In this document: in pieces, positions 36,082 to 44,411 of the stretch
Layout of the letters: every line of letters starts with the position of its first letter
Numbering within the stretch: position 1 is the stretch's first letter
From: CAZSCF01 sp964605365
GTDB taxonomy: Bacteria; Patescibacteriota; Minisyncoccia; Moranbacterales; UBA2206
DNA: 55,586 nt
Assembly: GCA_964605365.1 (NCBI GenBank)
Contig: CAZSCF010000002.1
Location: forward strand, 1-55,586
Direction: 5' to 3'
The notes under the pieces: generated by a model
What the model was told of the DNA's origin: nothing
Databases searched by the model: none
The model's input: the letters and a program-made list of their open reading frames with translations, nothing else
Position numbers and translations under genes: made by a program

Positions 36082-37608
36082 CTAGTCTGTTTTAAATCTG
36101 TATTGGATGGCTTCGGCGATATGCGCCGGCTGAATTTCTGTTGAAGATTCAAGATCCGCAATTGTTCTGGCAACTTTGATTATTCGGTAATATGATCTGG
36201 CACTGAGATAAAATTTGGAAACAGCACTTTTCATAAGTTCAACACAAGTTGGATTAAGTTTGCAAAAATCTTTTATTTCCTGACTGCCCATTTCACTATT
36301 AGTAACGGTTTTTGAATTATCGAATCTTTCTGTTTGAATATTGCGTGCCTTTTCGACTCTTTTGCGAATAGATTCGGAATTTTCTGAAAGAGTGTTTTCT
36401 TGAAGTTTTTCAAATTTAATGCGCGGTACTTCCACATGCAAATCAATCCTATCTAAAATTGGTCCGGAAATTTTTCTTTGATATTTTATGATGCTAGCCG
36501 GACTACAGGCACAAAGTTTTTCCGGATCCGTAGCGTTGCCACAAGGACAGGGATTCATGGCTGCTACCAGAGTAAATCGTGCCGGAAACTCAAGTGATCC
36601 TTGCGCTCTGGAAATTGTAATTACACCGTCTTCCAGCGGTTGTCTCAGATTTTCAAGAACGGCTCTGGAAAATTCTGGAAATTCGTCCAAGAATAAAATG
36701 CCTCTATGCGATAAACTTATCTCTCCCGGGCGCGGAAAAGTACCACCCCCAACTAACGAAACGGCACTGGCGCTGTGATGCGGTGAGCGAAATTGACGTT
36801 TGGTTATAAGGGCAGTTTCTTTGGGAAGCTGTCCGGCAACTGAAAATATTTTTGTAATTTCCAAAGATTCATTTTTTGTTAGCAATGGCAAAATAGAAGG
36901 CATTGCTTTGGCTAACATTGTTTTTCCTGAACCGGGAGGACCGTTAAGAAGAATATTGTGCCCTCCGGCGGCGGCAATTTCCATGGCTCTCTTGGCGTGT
37001 TCTTGGCCACGAACAAAAGACATGTCTACAGGGTGGGGTTCTTTTAAAAATAAGTTCTCCAGATTCGTTTTTGGAGCAGGATCTAAAAGCTCTTTGCCTA
37101 AAAGATGAGCAATAAGTGAAAGCAAATTTTCTACAGGAAAAATCGTGATATTTTCGATAATGGAGGCCTCGGATGAATTAGCTTTTGGAATATATATTTC
37201 AGAAATACCTTTTTCTTTGGCTAAGATTGCCATTGGCAGCACTCCTTTAACCGGACGTATTTTTCCATCGAGTGATAATTCTCCTAAAAAAAGTTTGTTT
37301 TTATGATCAAATTTAATTTGCTTGGTAGCCAGTAGGAAGCCAAGCGCGATTGGTAAATCATAAACCGGACCTTCTTTTCGAAGATCTGCCGGAGCCAAAT
37401 TTACAGTTACTCTTCCGCATTGGTGTGGTGAACGAAAACGACTATTGCGAATGGCGGCCCCCACTCGATCACGGGATTCTTTGACGGCCGCATCCGGCAA
37501 GCCGACAATGTTAAACTGATGAAGTCCTGATGAAATCGTATCTACTTCTACTTCAACTACTTCGCTTTTAAGGCCGATTGTTGCTGCGGATAAAATTTTA
37601 GAAGACAA
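36082..37608 (-). CDS. comM: ComM/YifB-family magnesium chelatase-like ATPase
   Basis: 508-residue AAA+ protein. N-terminal Lon-like domain (about 1-170: IVGLPDAAVKESRDRV), Mg-chelatase core with Walker A GPPGSGKTMLAKAMP (about 221-235), Walker B GILFLDEFPEF, and a zinc-ribbon-like group of cysteines in NPCPCGN ... KLCACS, then a C-terminal helical domain. ComM is a helicase that promotes branch migration in natural transformation in other bacteria; together with the T4SS-like genes it may hint at DNA uptake, but its general presence in Patescibacteria limits that inference. Confidence 0.93.
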   Translation of the reverse strand: MSSKILSAATIGLKSEVVEVEVDTISSGLHQFNIVGLPDAAVKESRDRVGAAIRNSRFRSPHQCGRVTVNLAPADLRKEGPVYDLPIALGFLLATKQIKFDHKNKLFLGELSLDGKIRPVKGVLPMAILAKEKGISEIYIPKANSSEASIIENITIFPVENLLSLIAHLLGKELLDPAPKTNLENLFLKEPHPVDMSFVRGQEHAKRAMEIAAAGGHNILLNGPPGSGKTMLAKAMPSILPLLTKNESLEITKIFSVAGQLPKETALITKRQFRSPHHSASAVSLVGGGTFPRPGEISLSHRGILFLDEFPEFSRAVLENLRQPLEDGVITISRAQGSLEFPARFTLVAAMNPCPCGNATDPEKLCACSPASIIKYQRKISGPILDRIDLHVEVPRIKFEKLQENTLSENSESIRKRVEKARNIQTERFDNSKTVTNSEMGSQEIKDFCKLNPTCVELMKSAVSKFYLSARSYYRIIKVARTIADLESSTEIQPAHIAEAIQYRFKTD

Positions 37609-37649
37609 AGTTTTGAAACGTGAGCCTTGAAACGTGAATTTTTTTCTCG

Positions 37650-38075
37650 TTACGAGTCGCGTGTTTTAAATTGCAAAATCAATATTGATATAGCACCGAT
37701 TACAATAAAACCGTCAGCCAGATTGAAAATAGGCCATATTTTTAAGTTTATAAAATCTATGATGCATCCAAAGATTATTCTATCAATTAAATTGCCAGTT
37801 GCGCCACTTAATATTAAAACTAAAGCGCTCAAAAATAAAATATTTAAATGTTTTATGTCGGAAATTACTTTATAAATTAAAAAAACAACATAAAAAATTG
37901 TTGCAATCCAAAATGTCCAAAATAAAAATGATGGCATTTTTATTCCCCAAGCGATACCAGAATTGCACAAATAAAATCCGCCATAAAAGCGGATTAAATA
38001 TTTGAACAATTGGTCGAGAAAAATCAGAAAAAACAGAAAAAACAAATTTAAGACTAAAATTCTTGTCTTACTCAT
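37650..38075 (-). CDS. lspA: Lipoprotein signal peptidase (signal peptidase II)
   Basis: Aspartic protease in the membrane that removes signal peptides from prolipoproteins. 141 residues with four membrane segments. Catalytic pair D107 (GCIIDFIN) and D121 (FNLADGF), plus GNLIDRI, are all present; the N-terminal D21-Q region also fits. Slightly shorter than typical. No lgt is seen in the window. The gene follows the DksA-type gene by four bases. Confidence 0.92.
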   Translation of the reverse strand: MSKTRILVLNLFFLFFLIFLDQLFKYLIRFYGGFYLCNSGIAWGIKMPSFLFWTFWIATIFYVVFLIYKVISDIKHLNILFLSALVLILSGATGNLIDRIIFGCIIDFINLKIWPIFNLADGFIVIGAISILILQFKTRDS

Positions 38076-38079
38076 CGAT

Positions 38080-38436
38080 TTAATTGCATTTAATACAGTT
38101 CTTGGCGGAAGGATTTATTTTTAATCGTTCAATGGCAATTTCCTGGTGGCATTTTTCGCAATTTCCATAGGTATTTTTATCTATTTTTTCAAGAGCCATG
38201 ATGACATTTTTCAAATTGTTTTCCAATGTAACTTCTACCGGCAAGTTATCGGCATATTGTTCCACTTCGGTAGCATTATCATCCTTGTCTTCGCCGATTC
38301 TTTCAAAATTAGTTTCATACTCGCCATCTCTCTTGTCGACAGGTCTGGCAATTTTTTCCAAGTCTTTTTCAAGTCGATCTTTTTCTTCCAAGAGTGCTTC
38401 TTTTAATTTATTTAATGTTTCCCGGTTGATTGTCAT
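38080..38436 (-). CDS. TraR/DksA-type zinc-finger protein
   Basis: 118 residues: an N-terminal coiled coil (about 5-75, with the acidic turn RDGEYETNFERIGEDKDDN) and a C-terminal four-cysteine zinc finger, NCEKCHQEIAIERL and NCIKCN. Proteins of this class bind the secondary channel of RNA polymerase and modulate initiation, with or without ppGpp. The tip acidic residues that define true DksA are not clearly in place, so it is called by family only. It is four bases upstream of lspA. Confidence 0.9.
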   Translation of the reverse strand: MTINRETLNKLKEALLEEKDRLEKDLEKIARPVDKRDGEYETNFERIGEDKDDNATEVEQYADNLPVEVTLENNLKNVIMALEKIDKNTYGNCEKCHQEIAIERLKINPSAKNCIKCN

Positions 38437-38531
38437 AGAATTTTTTTATTAATTAAGGAAAAAAACCGCTATTTAGGTAGTTTTATTTTATCAAATTATA
38501 TAAAAACTGTCTATTTGTTTTTTTGTCTTAT

Positions 38532-38909
38532 CTAATAAAAAATACTTTTTAAATGTTTTATTTTGGCGATTCTTGTTTTATAATCCAGCCAAACCGAGAT
38601 GGCATCGAAGCGATAATTAGAATCGATTAAATCATTTTTTTGCAAATAATTTGTAGCAATTTTGTTTAATTTTTTAAGTTTTGACGGGGTAATATTTTCT
38701 TCCGGCAGAGTGTTTTTGTATTTTTGGTATTCTCTGGTTTTAACTTCTACGAAAACGATTTCATCCATTTCTTTATCTTTGGCTACAATGTCAATTTCTC
38801 CAATCACTCTCCCATTTTTATTTTTAAAATTGCGGCCCAGTATTTCATATCCAATATTCTGAAGAAAGTTGGCTGCAATTGTTTCTCCGTCTTTTCCTAT
38901 AATATTCAT
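38532..38909 (-). CDS. YraN/UPF0102 endonuclease-like protein
   Basis: 125 residues, PD-(D/E)XK-like fold of the UPF0102 family: GKDGETIAANFLQNIGYEIL at the start, then GEIDIVAKDKEMDEIVFVEVKTR with the Asp and Glu-x-Lys positions of a nuclease core. Molecular role unknown in most species; linked to chromosome maintenance in some. A strong promoter 460 bases upstream (39373-39401) points at this gene through a structured region. Confidence 0.88.
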   Translation of the reverse strand: MNIIGKDGETIAANFLQNIGYEILGRNFKNKNGRVIGEIDIVAKDKEMDEIVFVEVKTREYQKYKNTLPEENITPSKLKKLNKIATNYLQKNDLIDSNYRFDAISVWLDYKTRIAKIKHLKSIFY

Positions 38910-38936
38910 AAAATTAATTTTGAGTACAAAAAAACA

Positions 38937-39366
38937 CCGTCTTCCTGGCGCCTTCTTTTGGGATTAACCAGGGCGTTTGAAGCCCTAAAATATATAAATT
39001 AGGCTAAACGCCCATGGTTTTATCATACCGTAACATATAACACGGAAACTTTTTAGCCCGGGTGAGAGGCATCAAAGTTATAATGTATATGTATTTTATC
39101 GATATGTTGTTTCTGTGTTTCTCTTACCGTTCTCCGGCTTTCGCCTTTTGAAAGAACTTTTTTATTTTTATTTTTATTTTATAAAAATTTTTTGTTTTTG
39201 TTTTGGGGTCTCCAATATTATTGGAGCGGTTCAAGTACGTTGACTTAGAACGCTTGAACAGCAAGAGAGTTTCAATCGCAAATAGGGGGAAATTGCGATT
39301 GAAACCCCATCGCTGTTCCAGAATTGAAATACAAACAATCCTGATATTCAATTTTTAACGTAACAT
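38937..39366 (-). ncRNA. Candidate structured RNA or long leader upstream of yraN
   Basis: No convincing protein gene. Reading on the minus strand from a predicted start near 39366 there is a hairpin with outer arms GCTGTTC/GAACAGC (39312-39318, 39256-39262) and inner 13-bp perfect arms (39293-39305, 39269-39281), a 7-bp hairpin at 39210-39226, an A-rich linker, and a long hairpin with arms at 38971-38978 and 39006-39013 (GGGCGTTT/AAACGCCC) continuing inward with AGCC/GGCT. I looked for signatures of RNase P RNA, tmRNA and SRP RNA and found none. It could be a 6S-like RNA, a riboswitch-type leader, or an unknown RNA. Confidence 0.45.
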
Positions 39367-39372
39367 GGTTAT

Positions 39373-39401
39373 ATTATAGCAGAAAAAAAGTGTCGAGTCA
39401 A
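39373..39401 (-). promoter_or_regulatory. Strong promoter driving the structured region
   Basis: On the minus strand TTGACT (39396-39401), an exact 17-base spacer and TATAAT (39373-39378). This is one of the best promoters in the window and no protein gene begins for 460 bases downstream. Confidence 0.75.
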
Positions 39402-39621
39402 AACTTGATTAAGAAAATATGAAAAATGTTTTATTTAAGCCTTTTTATTTCTAAAAATTATCTTGTTGACTTTTTTGCTGAAAAATAACTTTTCGCGCTT
39501 TTTTGAAAAGAGATTTTCTTTTTTGGTATTTAAAACAAAAAAGAAAAAAAGGCTTACTTTAGCAAAAAATCAATATTCAATGCTGTGGATAACTTGTGCC
39601 GTTAAGTCTAAAATGAACTTT
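39402..39621. other. AT-rich spacer with a DnaA-box-like site
   Basis: Between the promoter at 39401 and the stop of the minus-strand gene at 39622. No gene is recognised. TGTGGATAA at 39584-39592 is a perfect DnaA box but stands alone. The rest is T- and A-rich. Confidence 0.4.
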
Positions 39622-40785
39622 CTAGTTGGTTTCGGTGCTTGTAATTTCATCGGTAATATCAGTAGGTTTGGATGTTTTGTTTTCTGTATCTGCAGAGGAT
39701 TCAATTTCTTTGGCAGTATTTTTGTCAGATAAAGATAGATAATCAATAAGAGCATACATGGTATTCTGTGTTGTTCCAATAACTAGTTTTTTGTTCAGAA
39801 TTGCATAATCAATGGAGAGGTAGTCCAGGGATACTATATTTGAGTAGCGTATAGAAGTGTTTTTGTAAGTGTTTATCAGATATTTTTCCTCCGTGAGGGG
39901 TCTGTTTTCAGGATTTTTTAAAATCGGAGCCAGATCGGAAAGAAGCTCATTCTCTTCTTTTAACATTTCCGTTTTTAATTTTTTATCATCCAGAGAATCG
40001 ACGGAAATGCCCAGTCGATAATTCCCATTATCGTTGTAAATATAAAGGCTGAATGCATCTTTCAATAAAGATGTAATTTGGGCTGGCAAAGCAATTCCGA
40101 TTTTTTCTGCGAAAACTTTAAAACCAATCGGATTATTGGATGTGTCGGTCAAAATAAATTCAGCTAACGAAGATAATTTTAATTCTTCGGCTTTTTTCAA
40201 ATAAAGATCCATTCGGCTATTTAAATATTCTTTTTCGGTAATAGCGATGTCTATTGAAAGATAGTTGGGCTTTTCAGTAGAAATATCTATAGACTTTTCG
40301 GTTTGTTTTTTCGATTCCGGCTCGGCAATGGCGGATTGGTCATTGGGTTCATCGACAGTATTTACTGTTTGATTGTCTTTTGATTGAGATTCGCTTGTTG
40401 TCCAAAAATAATAGCCAACCGCGCCAATAACAAGAAACAAAAAGAATATAGCGAAGATGACGAGAAGTTTATTTAAAGCAAAATTGTTTGTGGATTTTTC
40501 CGATTTTAATTTTTGGGGCAAATTTTTTGTAGATGATTGAGAAGTCTTTTCTGAATCGTTTTTTTGATTTTTTTGCGGATCGTTGTCGTTAAAAAACGGA
40601 CTGGATTTTTGTTTTTCCGAAAAATTTGCAGGCAGTGTTGCTGGTTCTGAAATTTGTTTCGAAACATCTTTTTTGGGATTTTTTATTTCTTCCAAATCAT
40701 TTTTCATAAGATGAATAGGAGTGAGGGGCGCAAGATAGGAATTAAAATCGTTCGAGCTTTTGTTTGTAGTGTTATTTTGGAACAT
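39622..40785 (-). CDS. Single-pass membrane protein, function unknown
   Basis: 387 residues: a hydrophilic, probably disordered cytoplasmic N-terminus (about 1-104; Asn, Ser, Lys and Pro rich), one membrane helix (about 105-128), a Ser/Glu-rich linker, then an outer domain (about 175-355) with alternating helices and strands (LSSLAEFILTDTSNNPIGFK; FSLYIYNDNGNYRLGISVD). The C-terminus is Thr/Glu-rich. No family recognised. It lies downstream of pnp but behind a strong terminator, so it should have its own promoter. Confidence 0.6.
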   Translation of the reverse strand: MFQNNTTNKSSNDFNSYLAPLTPIHLMKNDLEEIKNPKKDVSKQISEPATLPANFSEKQKSSPFFNDNDPQKNQKNDSEKTSQSSTKNLPQKLKSEKSTNNFALNKLLVIFAIFFLFLVIGAVGYYFWTTSESQSKDNQTVNTVDEPNDQSAIAEPESKKQTEKSIDISTEKPNYLSIDIAITEKEYLNSRMDLYLKKAEELKLSSLAEFILTDTSNNPIGFKVFAEKIGIALPAQITSLLKDAFSLYIYNDNGNYRLGISVDSLDDKKLKTEMLKEENELLSDLAPILKNPENRPLTEEKYLINTYKNTSIRYSNIVSLDYLSIDYAILNKKLVIGTTQNTMYALIDYLSLSDKNTAKEIESSADTENKTSKPTDITDEITSTETN

Positions 40786-40842
40786 TTTTTTGTTTTTATT
40801 GAAAAATTAAAGAGAAATTTTTTAAACAAGTGATATTTTTTT

Positions 40843-40880
40843 AAGAAAAAAAATAGGAATGATTTTCTCATTCCTATTTT
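40843..40880 (-). terminator. Intrinsic terminator after pnp
   Basis: Perfect 13-bp stem AAAATAGGAATGA/TCATTCCTATTTT with a 5-base loop, followed on the minus strand by seven T residues. Confidence 0.9.
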
Positions 40881-40901
40881 ACAATAAAACCCCGAGTTTG
40901 G

Positions 40902-43004
40902 CTATACTGGTTTAACTACAGCTTTAGCTGACAGGTTAATTCTGCCCTGATTATCTATTTCAATTACTTTGACCGGAACAATATCGCCAATCTTGACTAT
41001 ATCTTCGACTTTTTCAATGCGTTTGTCGGAAAAGGCTGAAATATGAATCAGTCCTTCTTGTCCGGGTAGAATTTCCGCAAAAGCGCCAAAATTCATAATG
41101 CGAGTTATTTTGGCATTAAAAATTTCTCCAGCCTTGACTTCGTGAGTTAAATTTTCGATCCATTTTTGTGCTTTTGCAGCCGAATCTCCATCTGGCGAAG
41201 TGATAAAAATTGAGCCATCATCTTCGATATCAATTTGAACACCCGTTTCATCAATAATCTCATTGATAATTTTTCCTCCAGTTCCGATAACTTTTCTGAT
41301 TTTTTCCGGATTAATTTTCATAACAATGATACGAGGAGCATATTGTGACATTTCTGTTCGAGGGGTTGCGATGGTGTTAGTAATTTTTTGTAAAATTTCC
41401 ATGCGATTTCCTTTTGATTGAGCCAAAACCGCTTCAAGCATTGGAAGAGTTACGCCATCAACCTTTACGTCCATTTGTAGTGCGGTAATACCCTTTTCTG
41501 TGCCGGCTGCCTTAAAATCCATGTCGCCATAATGATCTTCCAGTCCTTGGATATCAGTCAAAACCTTGAAATTATCTTTGGCAACGATTATTCCCATAGC
41601 GATTCCGCTAACGGGTCTTTTGATTGGAACTCCGGCATCCATCAAAGATAAAGTCGAGCCGCAAGTTGAAGCCATGGAAGATGAACCATTTGATTCCAGC
41701 ACCTCGGAAACCAAAAGAATGGTATAGGGAAAAACTTCTTTGGCAGGTAAAACGGGTATCAGGGCCTTTTCAGCCAACGCTCCATGTCCAATTTCGCGTC
41801 TGCCGGGTCCACGCATAGGTTTAATTTCGCCAACTGAATAGGGTGGGAAATTATAATGATGGATATATCTTTTTTTCATATCCACTTCCATGGTATCGAT
41901 AATCTGTTCATCTCCTGGTGAACCCAAAGTTGTGACGGTTAGAGCTTGCGTTTCACCGCGAGTAAAAAGTCCGGTGCCATGAGTTCGAGGAAGAACTCTA
42001 ACTTTGCAGTCGATCGGGCGTATTTCATTTAATTTTCTTCCATCCGGCCTTTGTTCTTTTTCCAGAATATTTTGATGTACAATTTCATCGGAAACTTCTT
42101 CGAAAACTTGTTCTGCGACTTCCTTTAACTTATCAATATCTTCTGTAAAATTTTCTTTGATATAATTTTCAATTTTTTCCTTGATGGCGCTTGTTTTTTC
42201 TTCAACTATTTTTTTACTGGGATCATACAAAGCTTCAGCTATTTTTTCGGATAATAAAATTTCCTTTATTTTAGCTTCAAATTCCGGTGTTCCCTGAAGA
42301 AGAACCGGTTCGGATTTTTCTTTGCCGACCTCTTTGGCAATATCCTCAATAAAACTTGCAATTTTTGTAATTGCTTCCTGTCCGAAAGCGAAAGCCTTGG
42401 TAATTTCTTCTTCGGGAACTTCTTCTGCCCCGGCCTCCAACATATTTATTTTGTCTTTTGTTCCGGAAATAACCAGGTCTAAATTGCTTTCAGCAATCTC
42501 TCCGTTAATCGGATTTAAAATAAACTCATTTTTTATTTGTCCAACTCGAACAGCGGCGACCGGACCATTCCAGGGAATGTTGGAAATTGAAAGGGCGGCT
42601 GAAGCGGCGATAACTGCCAAAACACCCGGATCATTTTCTCCGTCATAGGAAAGAACCGTACAAATGATTTGTACTTCATTTCTCATTCGTCCATTAAAAA
42701 GCGGACGGATTGTTCGGTCGACAACGCGACCGGAAAGAATAGCATCATCTGAAGGGCGACCTTCTCTTTTGATAAATCTTGATCCTTTGATTTTTCCGGC
42801 AGCATAATATCTTTCTTCGAAATCGACGGACAAAGGAAAATATCCGGTAATTCTGGAAGCGCCCTTGCTCATGACAGCAGTTGCCAAAACAACCGTATCG
42901 CCATAACGGGCTGTGACTGAACCTCCGGCTTGTTTAGCCAAAAGTCCTGTTTCGACCTCCAAAATGCGACCACCGATCTGGAGGGACCATTTTTTATGTT
43001 CCAT
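40902..43004 (-). CDS. pnp: Polyribonucleotide nucleotidyltransferase (PNPase)
   Basis: 3-prime to 5-prime phosphorolytic exoribonuclease of mRNA turnover. 700 residues in the full family order: first RNase PH domain (about 1-215), helical linker, second catalytic RNase PH domain (about 310-530; LPRTHGTGLFTRGETQAL, YNFPPYSVGE), KH domain with VIGTGGKIINEI (about 575-590) and S1 domain (about 620-690; GAFAEILPGQEGLIHIS). It ends in a strong terminator and is preceded by a 238-base leader containing small hairpins (TCTGCC/GGCAGA at 43124-43140), possibly for autoregulation as in other bacteria. Confidence 0.97.
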   Translation of the reverse strand: MEHKKWSLQIGGRILEVETGLLAKQAGGSVTARYGDTVVLATAVMSKGASRITGYFPLSVDFEERYYAAGKIKGSRFIKREGRPSDDAILSGRVVDRTIRPLFNGRMRNEVQIICTVLSYDGENDPGVLAVIAASAALSISNIPWNGPVAAVRVGQIKNEFILNPINGEIAESNLDLVISGTKDKINMLEAGAEEVPEEEITKAFAFGQEAITKIASFIEDIAKEVGKEKSEPVLLQGTPEFEAKIKEILLSEKIAEALYDPSKKIVEEKTSAIKEKIENYIKENFTEDIDKLKEVAEQVFEEVSDEIVHQNILEKEQRPDGRKLNEIRPIDCKVRVLPRTHGTGLFTRGETQALTVTTLGSPGDEQIIDTMEVDMKKRYIHHYNFPPYSVGEIKPMRGPGRREIGHGALAEKALIPVLPAKEVFPYTILLVSEVLESNGSSSMASTCGSTLSLMDAGVPIKRPVSGIAMGIIVAKDNFKVLTDIQGLEDHYGDMDFKAAGTEKGITALQMDVKVDGVTLPMLEAVLAQSKGNRMEILQKITNTIATPRTEMSQYAPRIIVMKINPEKIRKVIGTGGKIINEIIDETGVQIDIEDDGSIFITSPDGDSAAKAQKWIENLTHEVKAGEIFNAKITRIMNFGAFAEILPGQEGLIHISAFSDKRIEKVEDIVKIGDIVPVKVIEIDNQGRINLSAKAVVKPV

Positions 43005-43242
43005 AACAAACGTTTAGCCTTGCGCTAATGACGTTATAAACACGATATTAAACTCAATTTTTGAGTCCACTATTGTGTCTCCGACGCACTAGAAAAGGCT
43101 TATTTATAAATTGTTAACTTGTCTGCCGAAGAGGCAGAGTTGGCTTTATCTTACTTTATTTTTGGGTATTTGTCAAAGTCTTAGCGTAAGAACAAAAAAC
43201 AAATTTCAAAAAAAGTCTGTTTTTATATTTTACAAAACGATT

Positions 43243-43743
43243 TTATATCAAAAACTTCTTCTTATTTTCTGAAAGATTGGTGAAGTCATCGAGAGTTTCA
43301 ACCAGTTTGTTGCTGGTGCTTTCCAAAAAGGCCATGCCTTCCACGCGGCATCCGGTGGTGCTTTGAATATATTGTACGAGCGGAATATAGTCGCCATCTC
43401 CGGAAACCAGAATGATAGCGTCCAAATTCTTTGACATTTTAATCGCATCGACGGCAATGCCGACATCCCAATCACCCTTCTTGGCTCCACCGGGAAAGAT
43501 TTGCAGATCTTTGGTCTTAACCTCAAAGCCTTGTTTGACTAAAGCGTCAAAAAAATTCTTTTCTTGTCCTTCCATGGTTTTGATTCCATAGGCAATGGCG
43601 CGAATGAGCTTTCTTTCTCCGGCTCCGCTTTTCAGAAGTTGTCCAAAATTTACCTTTTTCTTATATAAAACTTTGGCGGAATAATAAAGATTTTGAATAT
43701 CCACTAAAATCCCGACGCGTTGATCTTTAAATGTTGTTGGCAT
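43243..43743 (-). CDS. NYN-domain (LabA/DUF88-type) ribonuclease-like protein
   Basis: 166 residues with the PIN-like NYN fold: QRVGILVDIQNLYYSAK (acidic D near residue 15 and N), KKGDWDVGIAVDAI and IILVSGDGDYIPLVQYI, giving the four or five acidic positions of the nuclease site. Relatives include LabA and human limkain-type NYN RNases. Here it lies between rpsO and pnp on the same strand, so an RNA-processing role is a reasonable inference. Its own promoter or read-through past the rpsO terminator is needed. Confidence 0.85.
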   Translation of the reverse strand: MPTTFKDQRVGILVDIQNLYYSAKVLYKKKVNFGQLLKSGAGERKLIRAIAYGIKTMEGQEKNFFDALVKQGFEVKTKDLQIFPGGAKKGDWDVGIAVDAIKMSKNLDAIILVSGDGDYIPLVQYIQSTTGCRVEGMAFLESTSNKLVETLDDFTNLSENKKKFLI

Positions 43744-43769
43744 ATTTTTTTTTATTTTAAGTTATAGAA

Positions 43770-43795
43770 AGAAAAACAATCCCGATATAATCGGG
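43770..43795 (-). terminator. Terminator after rpsO
   Basis: CCCGAT/ATCGGG stem with a 3-base loop (43781-43795), followed on the minus strand by ATTGTTTTTC. Confidence 0.7.
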
Positions 43796-43802
43796 ACTGC
43801 TT

Positions 43803-44069
43803 TTATTTAAGTCCTAAATTTTTTATTATTTTTTTGTAAGCTTTTTCGTTGGTTTTTTCCAAATAAAGCATCAATTTCTTTCTTTTGGACACCATCTTCA
43901 GAAGTCCTCGCCTGGAATGAAAGTCTTTGGCATTCTTTTTGAGGTGAGAGGTGAGTTTTTTGATTTTTTCCGTAAAAAGGGCAATTTGATATTCTGGCGA
44001 ACCGGTATCTTTTTCGTGTCTTTTTATTTCTTTAGTAATTTTTTCTTTCTGTTTGCTTGTTAAAGCCAT
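43803..44069 (-). CDS. rpsO: 30S ribosomal protein S15
   Basis: Primary 16S rRNA-binding protein, 88 residues when started at 44069 (MALTSKQKEKITKEI), the family length; an upstream in-frame ATG at 44087 adds six unconserved residues. Diagnostic: KHEKDTGSPEYQIA-like stretch (RHEKDTGSPEYQIALFT), DFHSRRGLLKMVSKRK. The rpsO-pnp order is conserved but here an NYN gene is inserted between them. Confidence 0.96.
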   Translation of the reverse strand: MALTSKQKEKITKEIKRHEKDTGSPEYQIALFTEKIKKLTSHLKKNAKDFHSRRGLLKMVSKRKKLMLYLEKTNEKAYKKIIKNLGLK

Positions 44070-44137
44070 AATTTTTCGGCTAAACATTCGTCCTTAATGC
44101 TCAAGACCAATGTTTGCTAATTATTGATTACTCCATC

Positions 44138-44166
44138 AGGATAACATGAAAAAGTTGATTTGTCCA
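44138..44166 (-). promoter_or_regulatory. Promoter of rpsO
   Basis: On the minus strand TGGACA (44161-44166, 5 of 6), a 17-base spacer and TATCCT (44138-44143, 4 of 6), about 70 bases before the rpsO start. Confidence 0.55.
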
Positions 44167-44195
44167 GTATTTTCAGATAAGATGTTTATTATAAA

Positions 44196-44262
44196 GGAAG
44201 CGTGCCTGAGTGGTTGAAAGGGCCGCACTCGAAATGCGGTGAGGGAGAAATCTCTCCGGAGG
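44196..44262 (+). pseudogene. Truncated tRNA-Ser(CGA)-like gene lacking its T-arm continuation
   Basis: Starts GGAAGCG-TG-CCTGAGTGGTTGAAAGG (acceptor strand and D-arm), then anticodon arm CCGCA-CTCGAAA-TGCGG (anticodon CGA, Ser) and a Ser-type long variable arm GGAGA/TCTCC. It reaches the first T-stem strand GGAGG (44258-44262) and then breaks off into CACGCCCCGCACC. A possible missing half (AAAT-CCTCC then ACTCTCC-GCA) lies at 44413-44431, beyond the next tRNA. The acceptor strands of these halves match only partly. An alternative fold pairs GCGTGCC (44200-44206) with GGCACGC (44261-44267), giving a T-arm-less molecule. Confidence 0.6.
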
Positions 44263-44264
44263 CA

Positions 44265-44280
44265 CGCCCCGCACCAAATT
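44265..44280. repeat. Left arm of tRNA-bracketing inverted repeat (Ser locus)
   Basis: CGCCCCGCACCAAATT; it pairs with 44396-44411 (AATTTGGTGTGGGGTG) over 16 positions with two G-U wobbles, enclosing the complete tRNA-Ser. Confidence 0.75.
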
Positions 44281-44296
44281 TGGCAAATATAATTCA

Positions 44297-44383
44297 GGAA
44301 GAGTGGCCGAGAGGTTGAAGGCACAGCTTTCGAAAAGCTGCAAGGCAGAAATGCCTTCGTGAGTTCGAATCTCACCTCTTCCG
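44297..44383 (+). tRNA. tRNA-Ser(CGA)
   Basis: Complete 87-base class II tRNA: acceptor GGAAGAG/CTCTTCC, D-arm GCC...GGC, anticodon arm CAGCT-TTCGAAA-AGCTG (anticodon CGA), long variable arm AAGGC/GCCTT, T-arm GTGAG-TTCGAAT-CTCAC, discriminator G. CCA is not encoded (GCA follows). Confidence 0.95.
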
Positions 44384-44395
44384 CATAATATAAAT

Positions 44396-44411
44396 AATTT
44401 GGTGTGGGGTG
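44396..44411. repeat. Right arm of tRNA-bracketing inverted repeat (Ser locus)
   Basis: AATTTGGTGTGGGGTG; inverse of the left arm at 44265-44280. Directly behind it, AAAATCCTCCACTCTCCGCA looks like the 3-prime part of another tRNA-Ser. From 44432 to 44640 no further feature is seen. Confidence 0.75.

Noticed and set aside
39256..39318. CRISPR-like repeats (GTTTCAATCGC appears twice)
   Set aside because: The two copies are inverse to one another and form one hairpin; there are no direct repeats, regular spacers or cas genes.
39124..39351. 75-residue open frame on the minus strand in the structured region
   Set aside because: No start signal, no family resemblance and it spans the hairpins of the candidate RNA.
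38937..39366. RNase P RNA, tmRNA or SRP RNA
   Set aside because: The conserved RNase P GAGGAAAGTCC and ACAGAA motifs, the tmRNA tRNA-like end with T-loop and tag, and the SRP GGTCAGG/GGAAG apical motif were not found on either strand.
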